Shown piece by piece: positions 10,802 to 22,089 of a stretch of 64,000 nucleotides of DNA. The position numbers and the translations under genes are program-made. The notes under the pieces are model-generated. The model worked only from the letters and a program-made list of their open reading frames with translations, had not been told where the DNA came from and did no database searches. The DNA is from Lumbricus terrestris (Eukaryota > Annelida > Clitellata > Crassiclitellata > Lumbricidae): NCBI GenBank assembly GCA_949752735.1, contig OX457036.1, positions 8,193,192 through 8,257,191 on the forward strand, read 5' to 3'. Positions within the stretch are counted from its first letter, which is position 1, and each line of letters opens with the position of its first letter.

Positions 10802-13800
10802 GTTGGATGCTAATAAATAAGTATGAGAGTAATTTTTGTTGTATGGGTTTTTTTTACGGCTGTAAATTATATTGTGCATTTATATCGTGCCTTTTTCTGG
10901 AAGATTCATCACCATCTTTGTATTGCACGGTGGTGTAGTGGTGACATCGTTGCCTTGAAGTCGGAAGGTTAGATTTTTTGAATCCACCTCAAGTCGCCGC
11001 ACAAGGACCTTGAGCAAGTCCTTCACTCGCAATTGTTGGGCGCTTCGGCGTGAAACTCCGTTGCAGTGTCCGCTCTGTAGTCTGGAGCGCCTCTGTGTAG
11101 AGAGCTTGAAGAGGCGCTATAGAAATGGATAAATTTTTAAAAATTGCCTCTCTATAGTGGCAACTGTTGCAGACTTTTCATATGTTCGTTTTGTATAGTG
11201 CCCCTTGAAGAAATCGACTCAAGAACGCCTCCAGCCCAGCTGCTGCACAAGAAGAAGACTTGAGAGATTTATGAAACAAAGTGTGATTGGTCAGATGTAA
11301 TAAACACAACTTGGAAGGGAAGTCGTTTCAGATGAGCAATTACAAGTGACAAGAAACCTACAACATCCACGAATGTACACACGCATGCGGCATGCATGCA
11401 ACAAAACATTGATTGTATTGTGCAATTGCAAGTGAAGGACAACTTCCTCAAGATCCCATTCACAGTGACCGCATAAAGCGCAGTCGAACCCGCACCCTTT
11501 GTGATGCAGACCAACTGCTCTAACCAATCTTTGTCTTCTTCTGTTGCTAGGCAACTATTGTTGTGTCCATCTTCGAAGCTCTACCAAAGGATTGCCAGAT
11601 GGATGGACTCGTCATCATTCAAGAGATCATCAACCAAGCGGTCAACAAGATGACTTGTGGACGGTATGGCTAAACGACGGCTCTAGCATTCTGTGTACGA
11701 AAGAATCGTGTAGCAGTGATGGTATGGCTAAAGGTGGCTTTAGGATTCTGTCCAGTGAATCACGTTGCTGTGATGGTATGGCTAAAGGATGGCTTTAGGA
11801 TTCTGCATGTTGGGATGAATCATGTAGCGTTTAACATGCTGGAATGTCGTTCTACAGGTCGTGGGTTCAAATCTCTACCATGGCAGAAATTTGTTTCGAC
11901 GTATCTGCTCCATCTGCACCATTATAGCCAATGAGATCGCTGGCCATACATACACTGTTTTTGTGAAGATGAGAGGGTGACAGAAGATGGGGCATCTGCT
12001 GTCGTATGCCAAGGCTAGGAAAATGATGTGGCCGGTGACAGTTCATACAAACAATGAGAGGATAGCTATGGATGTCATCCCAATATTAAATTATCATATT
12101 GATATGATAATTAATTTAATATTGGGATGACATCCTAATTCCGAAATGGCATCCTAATGTTGATTTAGCGGTACATCCAAATATTGAGATGACAACTTAA
12201 TATTAATATAACATCCAAAATTCCAAATTTTGGATGATATCTAAATACTGAGATGACATGCAAATTATTACAGCTCTAGATGACCTCCTAATGATGGGAC
12301 GATGTCATAGAAATGCTGATGACGTTATGGTATAATATTTATTTATTTATTTTTTTATTTCAAGTATTTATATAGCGCCTCTTCAAGAAACCTACTCAGA
12401 GGCACTCTCTGCGCTAACTAGCCGAAATGATGTTAAGTGTCATAACAACAAGAAAATTTCATCAATTAGCAAAATAAGTCACAGTGAGCCGGAAACAGTC
12501 ATCAGTGGCGATCCCTCGCAGACACGTAGAATCATCCAACCGAATCCCGTCAACAGCTTTCATCTGGTGTAAATGTTCAGAGTCTCTGGTACAGGTTGCA
12601 TCAATAGAGTAGAGCAGCGACAGGTGACAGGGCTCGCAAACACGAAACGCTGACGAAACTGAAGCTCCTTGCTGATCGAAGATGATGTGCGCGTCCGGCC
12701 AATCGTCGGGCACAAGGTATGCACAGTAGAAGGCATTTGTCGCTTGTCGGTCGGTAGTTTTGAACGCCACCAGAGACAACATCCGATCGAGTTAACTCCA
12801 CTGACCTGCGTGAACCGTCTTTCGGCGAGATGTAAACACCAGACAACAGCGGTGAAGCCGCACGGTCTTGATGGTTGAGCTCGACCGTGTGCATCAAGAA
12901 GCGTCTAACATCAACACGTGGGCGACACAAGACGACTTGCGAACAAAATCCTTCCTTCCAACGCAAAATCCTTGACAAACCCGACGAATAAGTTCGGAAC
13001 ACGAACCTAGAACCAGTAAACTCCAACGTGTGTGAAATTACTGCGAGAATTCTGCATAAAGTTGAAATAATCCACCGAAATGACGGAGTGGTCTAATAAA
13101 CAACCAATATGGCCGCTGACCTGTGCAGATATATTGTGATGAGTGGTTTAAAAACTGAGGTGACGCATGCATGATTATTATTTCTGGAGCACTTTTTACG
13201 GCTATGATTATAATTTTATTTGCAGGGTGGCTTCTGTGCGGTTTGTTCCGTGTGATTCGAACTCTGATGGGGCTGCATACATCTGGCAGGGCGTAACACA
13301 CCCCAACAACAATGGTAGTCACATTGGCAATCAGGGTAAGCATACTGGATTCATTCTCTTTACTTTATGACTAGTTCATGTACAGGATGGGCCAAAAAAA
13401 ACATAGGGGGGTCTTTTTAGTTCCACCCTATATATTTTGTTGGACACAGTAGTCGATTGGTAAGTGGTCACCTTTTACTGCGGGGAGTTAGGGTTCAGGC
13501 TGTACTCTAGGGTATACGTGGGTATACAGAGTATACTCACCTCCGGAGAAAAAGGTTTCGTGTACTCGCCTCTGAAAACGAGGGTATACAGTATACACGG
13601 GTATACAGCGTATTCTTGCCTCACAAAGACCAAAGTAAAAAAGTTGGTAGAAATAACATTTTGAGCAGAAATTTTAGAAAAATCATGAAATTTGATCGTT
13701 TTATGCCGTGGTCAAGGTTTTGGGCGAAAAATTGGTGAGAAAGCATCCGATGATTTGATTTTTTTTTTAAAGTCGTCAGGAAATTTTGCCAGAAAAAAGG

Positions 13801-16800
13801 TCAATTTTTTTCTGTGGTGTGTGCTTTAATACCTAAAAATTTCAGAGTACAGCCCTGGGTTCAAGCCACCCCTGCAAAGGTTACTGTGTTGGGACCTTGA
13901 GCAACAAGGCCTTCGCTCGCAATTACCATACTTGGTGGCATTGATTAAATAAATAAATTATAGTGATGATGGCTATGATGATAGCGGATTTTAATAATTT
14001 AGTCTTGTAAGACGAACCGTATGTGTTTCTGGATTTACGTGTGTGATGAACTTGACATGGTGAAGAACTATACTTTGGGAGTGCTATGAAAATGTTCAAT
14101 TATGATGCATATACAATAACATATAATTTTATGCACATGGGCGCCCGCACATAGGGGCAAGGGGGGGCACTTGCCCCCCCCTGGAAAATTGACAACTATT
14201 TTTCTAACTACTACTTTTGGGTTTAAGAAATTTCTTCCCATTGAAATACTAGTGTTTCGACTTCAATGAAAGTCAGAAATTTAAGTATAGAAATCTCTGG
14301 AAATAAAAAGCTCTTAATTTTCTGCCTTGCATTTCAAGCTCTTGCTGAAAACGGTAACAGTGACTTTTAACCCTCCTGCGGGTGCCCATTCAAATAACAT
14401 TCATATCGATTATGGCCTACTTGTCTGCATGGAATCTCGATGTATATAGGCTAATGCAATTTTTCACAATTGCCAAAAAATTAATTATCGATAAATAACA
14501 CGAATGTAAAATTTTGAAATTGATCAACAGCTCATTGAAATTAAGTCAGAAAGATCTAGGCCTACACAGGGCGGGCTTATTCACCCGCGTTTTGGAATCA
14601 AGTCTGCTTTAAGTCAGGCTGCATTTTGTCCATTTTGCATGCTACCAGTAGGCCCCTACAGAATTTAGGTAGGTCAAGCTGTAGATAAACTTGGATAATT
14701 GGCTCTGGTTATCACGCCTCGAGATTTTCTCCCAAAACCAAAATCTGTTCAAAAGAATTTATACCCCATTCTTCTGACCATCGGGATCCTCCACCTTTCT
14801 AAACGACACCTGCATTCACAGCTGACCCACTGGCTTCCGGACTCGGACCTCTTGTCTACCATTTGAACAGCCTTCCGACTCCATGCAGCGCTTCTGAATA
14901 AGCTGGTGCCCTACAATTGACTTTGGAGTGGCACTTTAGAAGTTAAGAAATTATGAATAATATATAGAAGTAACTTGATGGAGCACTTGCCCCTTTAAAA
15001 CTGATACCCGTTTCTCGTTCATTTATTTATTCACTCATTATATAGCGCCCTTTCAAAAACATACTTTTAACATTCTACTTTTGATTTTTATTAAATTTCT
15101 TCGCACTAAGAAAACTAGTCATATTGAAAACGATAGACCTACACAAAACGAAACTGAAAATATGCATTAAGAAACTTCTTTGAAAAATACCCGTGTTCTC
15201 ACTTTCCAGCTTTGCAATTTTTAAGCTCTTGCTACTAAGAAATTTAACGATGACCATCTTAAAAATTTTGCCCCCCCCTGCAAAAATTTCTGCGGGCGCC
15301 CATGTTTATGCATGTTCATATTTTATTTTTATATATGCATATCTAATGTTTCAATACAGTGTGTAAGGGTTCTAGAAGTGCATGACTATCTTTCTGTCAT
15401 GAACATGCTCTTTTCTGTAACTGAAGGCTCAAGAGACATTTTCGACATAAACAAGTGAATATATTCTTTATCATGCTAAAACTTCGCACATCTGCACGTT
15501 GGGTTACCTTGCAACTAGACTTGCACCTTTCAAAGCCATAAGTTGGCCATTGTGAAGTTGAGAAAAGGCGCTTTGTAAACAGCAGAGTGCCTAGCATAAC
15601 AGTACGTTACTTTGTTGATGCTTAGACATCAAACAAGAACCGATGGAATCTGCTTGGACGATTCTCGAGGTCTGCGGTCGAGACGATCTTCCATCTGCGG
15701 ACGAGAAGTTGGCAGACGCTTGCACTGGTTCCCCATTCGGCACGGCCAGCAGAAATCAAGATTCTCTGGAGCAATTCATTAAATCTGATACGACTTCTTT
15801 AAATTCACTGGTTAAGCCAACTAGACTTCGACCGATGTCGAGCAGGACTTTGACAACGTTGAACAAGACTTCGACGACGTTGAGCAAGACTTCGACGACG
15901 TTGATCAAGACTTCGACGGCGTTGCTTCGTTCGGCCATAAATGGAGAGAAGAAATCTCTGAGAGGAAATGATCAGAAGAGAAAATTGTGTGCAGCTGTGG
16001 AGGTGGGAAAGCCCAAAGTCAAGCGGAAAAAGCAAAAAATTGCCGCAAAAACCCGCAAGACGCTGGAAAATGGCGGCGATGGCGACTTGAACCACCGGAA
16101 GGTTCGAGCTGGAAAAACAAAGAATTTTCCATCGGAACCTTTGATGGAGATGAAAACGGAGGAAAGTGGACCTGCTGCTGAGGGTCAACTGCTGGATTGT
16201 GCTGTTTTTGAGAAGGACAAAGTTGAGGTCAGAGTTAAGGAAGAGGACGAACGTGATGGCGGGGACGAGGTAACTGTCTTTTCGAAGATTCCGTCGAAGA
16301 TGAGGGTGAAGATTGCGAAGAAGAGATGGAAGTCTAGTAAGTATTAAAGCATTGTTTTAGTAGTATTGTTTTATGCACCAAGCTTCAGAGGATCACTTTG
16401 GGACTTCAATATTCATTGTTAAGACGAGGGTGATGAATCGTGATGATGAGTATGAGAGAGAGAGAAGAAGGGCAATGATGATGAGGATGATTGATCGATT
16501 GATTGATTGATTGATTGGTGATGATGTACGACAGGTGATGATGATGATCTTAATTCTGAAGATGATTAGAAGGAAGCGGAAGACAATGGCATTGCCTTAA
16601 TGACGATAACGATGATAACGATACACGACAAGTTTGGTGATGACAATCATGATGATGTATATGCAATTTTATTTATCGATTATTATTATGATGCGTGGGA
16701 CGATGATAATGATGATGATGATGTTGATAGTTATAATGATGATGGTTATGATGATGGTTATGATGATGACGATGGTGATGATGATGATGATGACCAGATG

Positions 16801-19800
16801 CTGTAACCGGAATCACGCTTTCAGGTGAGCTAAAGAAGTTCCGATGTACGGATTGTCCGTATTCAACGAACAAGCGAATCCACCTGGAGTATCACATGAC
16901 GATCCATACTGGAACTGGAAAGTTCATGTGCCACGACTGTGACAAGTGCTTCACGGCTGCCTCATCTCTCCGCAGGCACCAGAGAGCCCACCAGGGTGAG
17001 GCGCATGAAGAAGTAACCTCACATAGCTTTGTTGTGGTTCCTTGTAATCGTAATCCTGAATTTATATAGCGCCACTTCAAGAGAAACGCCTCAGAGGCAC
17101 TCCCGACCTGACAGCACCAAACCACAATCAAAGACAATGGTTTTCAAATGCTTGTGGGAATGGGCAAAGAAAGTCCAAGAAGTTCATTAAGTACACTGCT
17201 AGGTAACTTAATCCAGTTAGTGTTCCACACATTGTGGTGCGGTGGTGTAGTGGTGGTGTCGTTGCCTTGAAGCCAGAAGGTTCGAGGTTCGAATCCACCT
17301 CAAGTCGCCGCGTAGGGACCTTGGGCAAGTCCTTCACTCGCAATTGCTCAGCGCTTCGGCGTGAAACTCCGATGCAGTGTCCGCTCTGCAGTCGGGAGCG
17401 CCTCTGAGTAGATAGCTTGAAGGGGCGCTATAGCAAGTGCGCATACAAATAACACTTTAGATTATTTTTAGATACCTTCTAAGTTTCTTGAAAAGTGATA
17501 TATAGTTTATAAGGTACTTGGCATGCAAGCATTCATAAATAAATGCTTCACTTGTATAATTATACTTACACAAATTTATATAATTATCCACAGATACATG
17601 TGATTTGCATGCACACATGTATATTTTCATAAATACATACATGAATAAATATATATGCATATATATATATATACTTTGCTATGTGAAATTATCTGGGATT
17701 AATTAAAAAAAAGTGATTGACTTATAATTTATTGTGCTTTGTGATACCCCAACGATAGACCTGCTCATTCTGGTCCAATTATACATTATAATACATTTAA
17801 AAGGTTCTGGGAAGGACCTGCACACATCACAGCGTAAACACAAAATACCCATGTAAAACTTCTTTGACCAGTTGAATATTTATTTAACTGTAGCAGGATC
17901 TGCCAGCTCGACGTTTCGAGTAAACGACAACTTATTGATTTGTTGATTTTTCCTCGCAGGTATCCGGCCGTTTGAATGTCCGATCTGTGGAAAAGGTTTC
18001 ATCGATTTGGCGTCTCTTAGGACACACTCCGTCGTCCACACTGGTAATGACAATTGACCATGTGTCTCTTTTGTTCCCTATCCCTTCAGTGCCACCCTTT
18101 TGTCTAAGATCTGAATGCAATGTTATTCATATTTGTTGACGTAATAGTGTACTTCATTGCAAAAGCAGATAATTTGATTGATTAATTGATTGATTGATTG
18201 ATTGATTTTCAAGCAGCTTTGTTTCATTGTTGATTTTTGTTTAACGATGCTGTGTTTTAACAGAAGTCGTTGGCATCACCCTCCTCTACTTTGCAGGCTT
18301 GTGACTGGCACTTTGTGGGTAGCAGCAGAGTTTTTGTTTCATTGTTTAGTCGGACAGATATTTATATATAGCATCTAGAGGGACAGACAATAATTATATA
18401 GCATCTAGACTATCATCAACTGTCTGTCTCTAGAAGCAGTTATGATCGTCTTTTGTGTCTGTTTGTATGTGCACTTGTTATAGCGCCCCTTCAAGCTCAC
18501 TATTCAGAGGCGCTCCCAACTACAGAACGGACACTGCATCAGAGTTTTACGCCGAAGCGCTGAGCAATTGCGAGTGAAGGACTTGCCCAAGGTCTCTACG
18601 CGGCGACTTGAGGTGGATTCGAACCTGCAACCCTTCGGCTGCAAGGCGACGAACATACCCACTGCACCACCATGCCCCAAAATTGATTCTGTGTCCTGCC
18701 CGCCGGTGTACCGGTATTTGATGATAGGTTGACCCCATTTGGTTTTTCCTTCTCTGTTACTCTCTGAATTATGTCGTCTAATACTTGATTGTTGTATGCA
18801 CTGGTCTGCTAAGTGTTTAAAAAACTTTTTTCGTCAAGCGTTTGAAGACCATTCTTTTTTATCGTAGCATGGTGTGCTGTTATTATGAGTTTATCTTGAA
18901 GTGGTGCTATATAAATAATTACAATTGCAACTGTTGGTAGATGGGCTGGTGTTATTCTTCAGGTGAGCGCATATTCAAGTGTGAGGAGTGTGACAAGGTT
19001 TACACCAACTCGGCCAACCTGAGTCGTCACCGTCGTGTTCACACCGGTGCTATGCCGTACGTCTGCAAGACATGCGGCGTGAAATATCGTGATTTGTCGA
19101 GCCTGAAACTTCACATGCTCAAACACACGGGTAGGCTGTTCTGGAAAAAGAGAGATAATTTCAAACAGTGCCAGTCCCAAGCCTGGATAGAGGAGGAGGG
19201 CGTCGCTATTGATCTTTGTTATCACACAGTGATGTTAAACTGAAAAACCACCACACGCATTAATGGTAGGCTGTTCTGGAGAAAGTGACATTATTTCAAG
19301 ATGAAGAAGAGAACAGGGGAGCTGTCCCTTAAGCCACTAGCCTTGAGCCGCCATTATATGATGCAATGCTCAAACACACGCATTAATGCACCTTATTAAC
19401 TGACATTGATCAGGTATGTTGCTATGTACTACATGTATGTCCAGTGCCTTGCAATTGCCATGAAGCATTTGAATGACGTTCCCTTCTGTGGAATGTCTCT
19501 TCTTGGCCAGTGCTTGATCGGTTACAAGCTGTTCCATAGATTCATTGTTTGTCTCCGGACATTGTTTTAAGCGCCTGTGGGGTCATAGCTACCTGAGGAT
19601 AAAATGGTAATAGTGAAAATAAAAAACAATGGTAATGAAATAATAAGAATTTTCAAAATAATAACAGAACAATAAAATGGTAACAATTATTAAATTATAG
19701 TTAAGTAATAAGGTAATAAACGTAATAAAATAACGATAATGAAGTAATAGGATAATAGCAATTATAAAATGATAATAATGAAGCAATAACATTGCTAAAA

Positions 19801-22065
19801 TAACAAAGTAATTTCATAATGAAACTTTATGAAATAATAAAATTATGATAGTAACGACTTTGAAATCAATATAGAGTAATCAAATAGTGGCAAGTATAGA
19901 ATAACAATAACGTTACGCGCCATATAAATTGTCATTATTATTATTATAACAATAATAAAATAGTAACCATTATAAAAATAGTAACCAATAAAATAGTAAC
20001 CATTATAGAATTTATGATGATAAAGCAATCGGATAATAGTAATTATGATATAAATAAAGTAATAAAATAGTAATAATGATGCTGATTTCAATTTCAGGTG
20101 AGAAACCATACCTGTGCGAGGTGTGTAACAAGCAATTCAAGACATCATCAGATTTTCGTCGCCACGAGCGCACGCACACAGGTGAGAGAAAGTATCGGTG
20201 CAAGCAATGCGGCAAGACTTTTGTTCAAGGCTGGAACCTCAAGCAGCACGAGCGTATCCATGGCGACGTGCGGCCATGGAGATGCGACCTTTGCCCTAAG
20301 GCGTTCCGCAGCAAGCACAGCCTCGATCACCACCTGCGAAGTCATACTGGAATCAAACAGTACCAGTGCAAAATCTGCTACAAGTGGTTCACGACGAAAA
20401 AGTACCTTAGCAACCACCAGGTACTTGTCCTGTTTCACAATGAAAGTACCTTAGCAATCACCAGGTGCTGGTCCTGTTTCATTATGACAAATGCCTTAAC
20501 AACCACCAGGTACTTGTCCTGTTTCACAATGAAAGTACCTTAGCAATCACCAGGTACTGATGCTGTTTCACAATGAAATTACCCTAGCAGCCACCATGTA
20601 CTGGTACTGTTTAATTATGGAAAAAGTACCTTAGCAACCACCTGGTACTGTTTCACAATGAAAGTACCTTAGCAGTCACCATGTACTGGTACTGTTGCAT
20701 TACGAAAACGTACCTTAGCAACCTACCGGTGCTGTACTGTTTCACAATGAAATTAACTTAGCAGCCACCATTTACTGGTACTGTTTAATTATGAAAAGGT
20801 ACCTTAGCAACCACCAGGTACTGGTACTGTTTACAATGAAAGTACCTTAGCAGCCTCCATGTACTGGTACTGTTTCATTATGAAAAAGTACCTTAGCAAC
20901 CATTAGGCACTACTCCTGTTTCACTATAAAAAGATGCCTTGCAAACACCAGGTAATGAATTAATTATCTTGTTTCACTATCAAATGCATACGTGTCGTAC
21001 AGGAATACATTTACTCATAAATAGAACAGGAGTTTCTTGATAGTGGGACCCACTCTGTTTTGGAGCAGCCTTCACTCTGACCTGTGTTCTCTTCCATGGC
21101 AAGTTTTATAAACTACTCAAGACTTTTCACCTTGGCCGCGCCTCAGTTGGGAGCACATCTCAATAGTTATCTTGAAGGGGTGCGAGATAGATAGATAGAT
21201 AGGTAGATACATACGTGCATGCATGCCTGCATACATACATACATACATGGATGGATGGATGGATGGATGGATGGATGGATGGATGGTAAGTAGAGTCAAA
21301 TTAAAAATAGAGCTTGAACTTCCTTTCCAGGTCCTGCACACGTTCGCGAAGCCATTCCGCTGTGCGACATGTGGTCAGAAGTTCAACCAGTTCTCGAACC
21401 TCAAGCGCCATGAGCGAATCCACTCGGACGAACGTCGCTACAAGTGCAAGGTCTGCGCGAAGACCTTCAAGTACATCAACTCGCTGCAGTACCACGAAGG
21501 CATCCACACCGGCGTCCGGCTGACTTGCAACCAGTGCGGAGTCTCGTTCCGTTGCAAGTCGAGCATCCGGCGACACCGCTGTCGTATGGAATTGCTGAGC
21601 GACTTGCAACCGGAAGACGGTGTGAAACGGGAGAAAGACGACGAGAAAAGCGATGAGACCGATGACTACGACTTTACGTTGGGTTGCGACGGCGAGTCGG
21701 AACAGAAAGTCGAAGTCGTGTCGATGGTGAATTCCGATTCGGAGCAGGACGCGTTGCTGAGGGAAAGTCGAGAGTCGCGAACGGACAACGGAGTCGGTTG
21801 TCCCGAATTGAAGGTTGTGCTGAGCAATATTAGGAGGTCGAGAATTCGGGCGGGGTGTCGAGAAAATGGGGCGGTTGACATGGTGGGTGGTGGAGACTGT
21901 TTGGGTTTAGACCTCGAAACTGACGAATTGATGATGGGAAATGTTATTTCGGTTTCGATATGCGAGTCGGACGGTGCGTCGTATCCGAATGTCGTCATAA
22001 AACAGGAGATTTGCGATGTTGATTCGGATGGTTTGGCTGCGGTTTCAGAGTCGGGTCTTGCGTGA
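10727..22065 (+). CDS. Nine-exon C2H2 zinc-finger protein gene (829 aa spliced model)
   Basis: This is a spliced gene model: 10727-10801, 11551-11663, 13226-13335, 15626-16336, 16825-16995, 17960-18043, 18963-19130, 20098-20420 and 21331-22065. The exons total 2490 nt, exactly 830 codons including TGA. Every intron begins GT and ends AG, and all phases agree (0, 2, 1, 1, 1, 1, 1, 0). The product carries eleven complete C2H2 fingers joined mainly by TGEKP-like linkers, plus a twelfth degenerate finger, so it is probably a nuclear DNA-binding transcription factor. SUMO-type IKQEP (start of exon 4) and IKQE (tail) motifs suggest sumoylation. The N-terminal domain (residues 1 to about 99) matches no family I recognise. 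Exons 1-3 have no finger, so they rest on open frames, splice sites and phase matching only. Exons 4-9 are strongly supported by finger content. The start ATG at 10727 is the first in the exon 1 frame; further 5' exons cannot be excluded. Confidence 0.8.
10925..11141 (+). repeat. tRNA-derived SINE, copy 2 (intron 1)
   Basis: Same family as copy 1 (GGTGGTGTAGTGGTGACATCG ... GCGCTTCGGCGTGAAACTCC ... GAGGCGCTATAGAAATGG). Box B is degraded. It lies in intron 1 of the zinc-finger gene. Confidence 0.85.
11551..11663 (+). CDS. Zinc-finger gene exon 2
   Basis: A pyrimidine-rich acceptor (TTGTCTTCTTCTGTTGCTAG) precedes 113 nt reading ATIVVSIFEALPKDC and then an amphipathic helix-like stretch (IIQEIINQAVNKM). 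The donor is GTATGG and leaves phase 2. The remaining two bases are completed by the single leading G of exon 3 to make an Arg codon. Confidence 0.55.
12070..12135. other. 66-bp near-perfect hairpin in intron 2
   Basis: The outer arms of 23 bp are perfect complements (GGATGTCATCCCAATATTAAA and its inverse). The inner ATCATA/TATGAT pairs extend the stem. Related GATGACATCCTAAT units follow to about 12330. Confidence 0.85.
12462..13026 (-). pseudogene. Possible unrecognised ORF pair, antisense in intron 2
   Basis: Two overlapping minus-strand frames (12601-13026, 141 aa; 12462-12782, 106 aa) lie in a stretch that is more GC-balanced than its surroundings. The N-terminal frame reads MEFTGSRFVFRTYSSG. 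I recognise no domain. One frameshift could link them, suggesting a decayed gene, but chance is not excluded. Confidence 0.25.
13226..13335 (+). CDS. Zinc-finger gene exon 3
   Basis: The acceptor TTTATTTGCAG and donor G|GTAAGC flank 110 nt with an open frame (VASVRFVPCDSNSDG...). It leaves phase 1. Its last G plus the AC that opens exon 4 gives Asp, followed directly by IKQEP. No known domain is visible. Confidence 0.6.
13441..13960 (+). repeat. tRNA-derived SINE split by a MITE
   Basis: The left part has a box A-like GTCGATTGGTAAGTGG. After the MITE, GGGTTCAAGCC resembles box B, then GGGACCTTGAGCAA and TTCGCTCGCAATT match the tail of the other SINEs here. It lies in intron 3 of the zinc-finger gene. 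Confidence 0.65.
13498..13855. mobile_element. DNA MITE inserted in a SINE
   Basis: Inverted ends GGCTGTACTCT; the flanks AGGGTTCA/TGGGTTCA match at 7 of 8. It splits box B of a tRNA-like SINE. The interior carries GTATAC-rich repeats. Confidence 0.75.
14136..15304. mobile_element. Non-autonomous hAT-like element, CATGGGCGCCCGCA family
   Basis: Inverted ends CATGGGCGCCCGCA and a perfect TTTATGCA duplication (14128-14135 and 15305-15312). Subterminal G/C runs (GGGGGGGCACTTGCCCCCCC) and two similar internal blocks. No transposase frame. Confidence 0.9.
15626..16336 (+). CDS. Zinc-finger gene exon 4 (basic linker exon)
   Basis: The exon follows the acceptor GATGCTTAG and opens with DIKQEPMESAW, a classic SUMO/repression motif. 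About 235 residues follow with no zinc finger. A 7-residue repeat (TLxKTST, about four copies) is encoded by a 21-bp tandem repeat at 15845-15925. After it come Lys/Arg-rich stretches resembling nuclear localisation signals (KVKRKKQK) and a VRVKEEDE motif. The exon ends at the strong donor TA|GTAAGTAT. An in-frame ATG at 15643 could be an alternative start. Confidence 0.8.
16425..16800. repeat. GAT-rich triplet array in intron 4
   Basis: Interrupted GATGAT/GATTGATT repeats just before exon 5; they produce spurious Asp- and His-rich frames. Confidence 0.9.
16825..16995 (+). CDS. Zinc-finger gene exon 5 (fingers 1-2)
   Basis: Acceptor CGCTTTCAG, donor G|GTGAGG, 57 codons. It encodes two C2H2 fingers, beginning FRCTDCPYS and FMCHDCDKCF, each C-x2-C-x12-H-x3-H. 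The Gly of the TGE linker is split across the intron, the usual arrangement for poly-finger genes. Confidence 0.88.
17235..17452 (+). repeat. tRNA-derived SINE, copy 3 (intron 5)
   Basis: The best preserved copy: box A GGTGTAGTGGTGG, box B GGTTCGAATCC, full GCGCTTCGGCG body and GGGGCGCTATAGCAAG tail. Confidence 0.88.
17960..18043 (+). CDS. Zinc-finger gene exon 6 (finger 3)
   Basis: Eighty-four nucleotides encode exactly one 28-residue finger unit (FECPICGKGF ... HSVVHT). The acceptor is TTTTTCCTCGCAG and the donor G|GTAATG. Length and phase match a single-finger exon. Confidence 0.88.
18478..18679 (-). repeat. tRNA-derived SINE, copy 4 (intron 6, antisense)
   Basis: Reverse-complement copy running TATAGCGCCCCTTCAAGC to CACTGCACCACCATGCC, with GGATTCGAACC as box B. 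Confidence 0.88.
18963..19130 (+). CDS. Zinc-finger gene exon 7 (fingers 4-5)
   Basis: Exactly 168 nt encode two fingers (FKCEECDKVY..., YVCKTCGVKY...). Acceptor TTATTCTTCAG, donor G|GTAGGC. The first finger follows a GER linker and the second an HTGAMP linker. Confidence 0.88.
20098..20420 (+). CDS. Zinc-finger gene exon 8 (fingers 6-8 and most of finger 9)
   Basis: Acceptor GATTTCAATTTCAG. Four fingers start YLCEVCNKQF, YRCKQCGKTF, WRCDLCPKAF and YQCKICYKWF. The fourth is cut after its first zinc-binding His (SNHQ). Exon 9 supplies VLH, giving an H-x3-H spacing, which strongly supports the CAG|GTACTT donor. That donor lies inside the first unit of a downstream tandem repeat. Confidence 0.88.
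20396..20990 (+). repeat. Minisatellite of about 44-bp units derived from the exon 8/intron 8 junction
   Basis: About 13 imperfect units share the pattern AGTACCTTAGCAACCACCAG followed by GTACTGGT and CTGTTTCAxxAT. The first unit is the real 3' end of exon 8 plus its donor site. Later units keep the exon-like half and, in several, a CAG|GT junction. Alternate units resemble each other more closely, suggesting dimer-wise expansion. Confidence 0.9.
21331..22065 (+). CDS. Zinc-finger gene exon 9 (fingers 9-12 and acidic tail)
   Basis: The acceptor CTTCCTTTCCAG precedes VLHTFAKPFRC, completing finger 9. Two full fingers follow (FRCATCGQKF, YKCKVCAKTF). The last, LTCNQCGVSF, ends RRHRC and lacks a normal second His, so it is degenerate. 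The remaining 160 or so residues are acidic (EKDDEKSDETDDYD) and contain VVIKQEICD, a SUMO-type motif near the C-terminus. Stop TGA is at 22063-22065. A hAT-like element begins 25 bp later. Confidence 0.85.
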   Translation, partial: VLHTFAKPFRCATCGQKFNQFSNLKRHERIHSDERRYKCKVCAKTFKYINSLQYHEGIHTGVRLTCNQCGVSFRCKSSIRRHRCRMELLSDLQPEDGVKREKDDEKSDETDDYDFTLGCDGESEQKVEVVSMVNSDSEQDALLRESRESRTDNGVGCPELKVVLSNIRRSRIRAGCRENGAVDMVGGGDCLGLDLETDELMMGNVISVSICESDGASYPNVVIKQEICDVDSDGLAAVSESGLA

Positions 22066-22089
22066 GATTGCGCGCCGGTTTATTTTAGT

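Noticed and set aside
20396..20990. CRISPR-like repeat array
   Set aside because: The units are contiguous, without unique spacers, and lie in an animal gene; this is a minisatellite.
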